A stretch of DNA of 64,000 bases from positions 87,666 to 151,665 of the forward strand of contig CAISOB010000064.1 of the NCBI GenBank assembly GCA_903886975.1. The letters are read 5' to 3'. The notes under the pieces were generated by a model, which saw nothing but the letters and a program-made list of their open reading frames with translations, was not told the DNA's origin and did no database searches. The position numbers and the translations under genes were made by a program. How positions within the stretch are numbered: position 1 is the stretch's first letter; each line of letters starts with the position of its first letter. This stretch comes from an uncultured beta proteobacterium. Lineage in GTDB: Bacteria > Pseudomonadota > Gammaproteobacteria > Burkholderiales > Rhodocyclaceae. Positions 62,901 through 64,000 of the stretch are shown one piece after another.

Positions 62901-63092
62901 GCAGTGGAGAGCGTTTCGGCGCGCCTGCTGACCACGGGGGTGTTCAAACTGCAATCGAGCAATCCGGCAATTACCCGCGCGGAAGCACTTCGACAATCGA
63001 TGCGGACGGTCATGAAGAACAAGACGACGGACTACGGTCATCCAGCTTTCTGGGCGCCGTTTAGTTTGGTTGGGGATGGCTTAGTGCAGTGA
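59997..63092 (+). CDS. Exported TPR-CHAT (caspase-like) protein
   Basis: A 1031-residue protein. Signal peptide (LSTLVACLATGSVIA, cut before QEDD), TPR-type helical repeats (about 60-500; YYHQRGMANYRLGKYDQAIT, TLAGIKLQQGNLNSAERYSR), a coiled coil (about 540-590; ASAAEEKRLQEVIKDMQREI), then a C-terminal CHAT domain (about 700-1028). The peptidase dyad is present: His883 in LAFATHGLVPGEL and Cys935 in VILSACNTAS. CHAT proteins are caspase-related cysteine proteases; several are effectors of defence systems. This copy is predicted to lie outside the cytoplasm, unlike the known Cas-associated ones. It is followed by a CHASE2 sensor gene. AGGGAGAG precedes the ATG. The 175 bp upstream show nothing recognisable. 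Confidence 0.9.
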   Translation: MGNVIRPLVLSTLVACLATGSVIAQEDDSSSESFDLNQTMQMELERQISLPPPETNDPQGQCVYYHQRGMANYRLGKYDQAITDLKKAISLRQAGQIIQNALCDRWRMQSDLSAVLLASGDLFADIEHLKTIAPEWRKTNLRVYLYTQLRLLAPYLALGMLKEADETLNHVTDVLSDVKRRRDWNALQHNIMQGYESASARLQDTRGNRVEAERFWRSALAHGTEWVEESSKRIGRDSQITKAARENLISIIRSLSVNLAAQGKHGEAEYLAHEALRQTLAYSSFNTTATSVSLATLAGIKLQQGNLNSAERYSRLAVQSIEKANIQAYSIRLATLRRQLGQILVIQERWQDALKTYDIRNQGLRSNTEQFAMRGSADLNWAFALLRTGQGQRAIGMLQSVLDSSLSKGFIDPVFVAQLRGYLGIALTGRGSDTRALGEFKESLKVLLKRAREAASDDDASFVDAYRLRLIIEGYLELLAGLHNSGQVLAGSDLVSETFMLADIARNSSVQRAVSSSVARATLPDPQLAQLARREQDASNQKQALSKVLARLASAAEEKRLQEVIKDMQREIEKLGQEQVALRKELLDKFPGYAALIDPLPATPVDVRQHLTADEAAISIYSGERQAYVWTITADKVSFRTVPLTRNEIQREVEKILQSVDLTGEQPRFFETAAAQGLYASLLAPDAGQLARTTLINIIPHGALGQLPFALLLTEPIKPLPNQAQPSYRDMPWLINRAAIAQQSSASGFLALRQAIPPKLERRPFVGFGDPIFLADAAAGTQRGNRVRSISIATAGDETLNVLERAIGSEEPLHSAALRQRPTLAEAFSLLPRLPDTAEELKEIAEATGGNIANDIYLGSRATETNVKTADLSRYRVLAFATHGLVPGELSGLDEPALALSNPVLTKETDNDGFLTLEEVLGLKLNADWVILSACNTASTDGQASEAVSGLGRAFFYAGTRSLLVSNWAVESVSARLLTTGVFKLQSSNPAITRAEALRQSMRTVMKNKTTDYGHPAFWAPFSLVGDGLVQ

Positions 63093-63197
63093 AACGGTAG
63101 GGGCGCCGATTTCAAGCGCTGTGCGGGCATGTGGAACCGGAGCCCATGAACACTTTAGGTCAGTACCGCCTTTTGAGGCAGACATGATGTCTGTAGC

Positions 63198-63902
63198 ATG
63201 CCGGTTATGAAGCATTCTTTCGGCTTCCTGCTTAGGGGCTTCCTGCTGATTGTTGCGGGCCTTGTCATCATCTGCGAGAGTGGGGTGCTATCGCGTTTCG
63301 AATGGCGCTGGCTTGACTGGCAGATGCGCTTTCTCGCAGGGCGCGAGCATGCTTATGCCGAAGATCCCGTCGTCGTTGTCGGAATCGATGATGCAAGCCT
63401 TGCCCAATTCGCTGTCCCCTTAGCGACGCTGCATCGCCAGATCGGCGGTTTTTTGGAGGCCATGGCCCTTGCCCATCCGCGGGCTGTCGGCGTGGATGTC
63501 GTGCTGCCTCAAGCTTCATACGATCGAATTCAACCGGGTCTTGATGCGGCGTTGGCACGTGGCATCCTCGCCCTGCGGCCCGCAGCCCCGCTGGTACTCG
63601 GCATGACCGCCGCCGCGGATGGGCGGCTGAGGCCGCTACACCCCCTGTTTACCAATCTTGCCACCCCTGCGGGCTTGGGCCTCGTCTTTGTATCCAAGGA
63701 CGACGATGGTGTGATCCGTCGCCACGACGAACGACTTGTCGATACTCAAGCCAAGATGCGCAGTCTGGTCGGACAGCTCGCGCAGCGCATTGAGATTCCG
63801 ATGCAGAACGGCCTGATTCCGTTCTTCCGCGGCCCACGTTTTGGCTACTTCCCACTCAAGGATGTGAATGCCGGAATGAAAGGTAGCCACGTGGCGGTGT
63901 AG
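63198..63902 (+). pseudogene. CHASE2-domain sensor, truncated by an insertion element
   Basis: The N-terminal 234 residues of a CHASE2 protein: a membrane segment (about 9-28; FLLRGFLLIVAGLVIICESG), then the extracytoplasmic CHASE2 domain (DWQMRFLAGREHAYAEDPVV, VGIDDASLAQF, AVGVDVVLPQASYD). CHASE2 domains normally run on into three membrane segments and an output domain (kinase, cyclase or histidine kinase). Here the frame stops after GMKGSHVAV, just where an IS21-like element starts (near 63877), so the last 8 or so residues may come from the element. The output domain is lost or lies beyond the window. The ATG may be 63198 or 63207. Confidence 0.75.
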
Positions 63903-64000
63903 TGGGAGCCAGTCCTGATGCCTAATCTTTGATCTGTGATGGATCGAGGAAGGCAGAGAGGATGTACAAAGTGGACCTATACGCCAAAGTGAGGCGGGCC
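63877..64000 (+). mobile_element. IS21-family insertion element, left end (partial)
   Basis: The last 120 bp appear to be the left end of an IS21-like element. A TGAAAGGTAGCCACG sequence at 63877, followed by a second AGCCA at 63908-63912, resembles the multiple short repeats found at IS21-family ends, and these elements begin with TG. An istA-like start follows at 63962. The right end is beyond the window, so the target duplication cannot be checked. The exact left boundary is uncertain within about 25 bp. Confidence 0.6.
63962..64000 (+). CDS. istA: IS21-family transposase IstA, N-terminus (cut by window edge)
   Basis: Only 13 residues are visible: MYKVDLYAKVRRA. This is the common IstA opening (M-Y-x-V-x-L-Y-x-K-V-R-R-A), which leads into the helix-turn-helix of the transposase. 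AGAGAGG before the ATG is a good ribosome site. Identification rests on this short motif plus the element-like sequence upstream and the interrupted CHASE2 gene. Confidence 0.6.
   Translation, partial: MYKVDLYAKVRRA

Overview
The window looks like chromosomal DNA of a betaproteobacterium, probably of the order Rhodocyclales. This is inferred from the high GC content, the gene families (a DUF3683-type FAD/Fe-S dehydrogenase, UbiE with a Tim44-like protein and UbiJ, and an NDUFA9-like/GST/cca neighbourhood) and the protein style; no database comparison was possible. Coding density is high and no gene-free stretch exceeds about 300 bases. One tRNA gene is present. There is no rRNA, no CRISPR array and no prophage. 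The only mobile element is a partial IS21-family element at the right edge.

Layout from left to right: the 5' end of argS and a ubiquinone operon (DUF971, ubiE, Tim44-like, ubiJ) on the minus strand; phoB-phoR with a Pho box; an uncharacterised 533-residue protein and a 1333-residue FAD/Fe-S dehydrogenase (minus). From 11.3 to 28.6 kb lies a complete-looking MSHA-type type IV pilus locus in the order E-G-F-pilin-pilin-C-D-O-P-Q, then I-(PilN-like)-J-K-L-M-N. From 28.7 to 32.5 kb come three PLP enzymes (ilvA, a cysteine synthase, patB), then a large CHASE/PAS/GGDEF/EAL protein. From 36.1 to 43.5 kb is an accessory catabolic/transport block: a Gfo/Idh oxidoreductase, a sialidase-like protein, an ABC importer split around an IclR regulator, and an MHS-type transporter. 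From 43.7 to 51.9 kb are housekeeping genes: fau, slt, an NDUFA9-like protein, two GSTs, cca, a small ORF, a MidA-like methyltransferase and a universal stress protein. From 51.9 to 55.3 kb is a cobalamin block (cobQ, a cobC/cobD-like gene, btuF), followed by tRNA-Arg(CCG) and a DUF2058 gene.

From 56.2 kb to the right edge the content becomes clearly accessory: a bacterial SET-domain protein, a zinc-ribbon membrane protein with a periplasmic partner, a phospholipase-D lipoprotein, a 1031-residue exported TPR-CHAT (caspase-like) protein, and a CHASE2 sensor cut short by an IS21-family element. This block is the best candidate here for a poorly described system.

The points most worth checking are: mshI, broken by a +1 shift exactly at a CTT-TGA site of the kind used by prfB; a CobC/CobD-like protein with Glu where the PLP-binding Lys should be; the exported CHAT protein beside an IS-truncated CHASE2 sensor; and the SET-domain protein. 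Cyclic-di-GMP links recur: MshE carries the MshEN binding repeats, and an apparently intact GGDEF-EAL enzyme lies 4 kb past the pilus locus.
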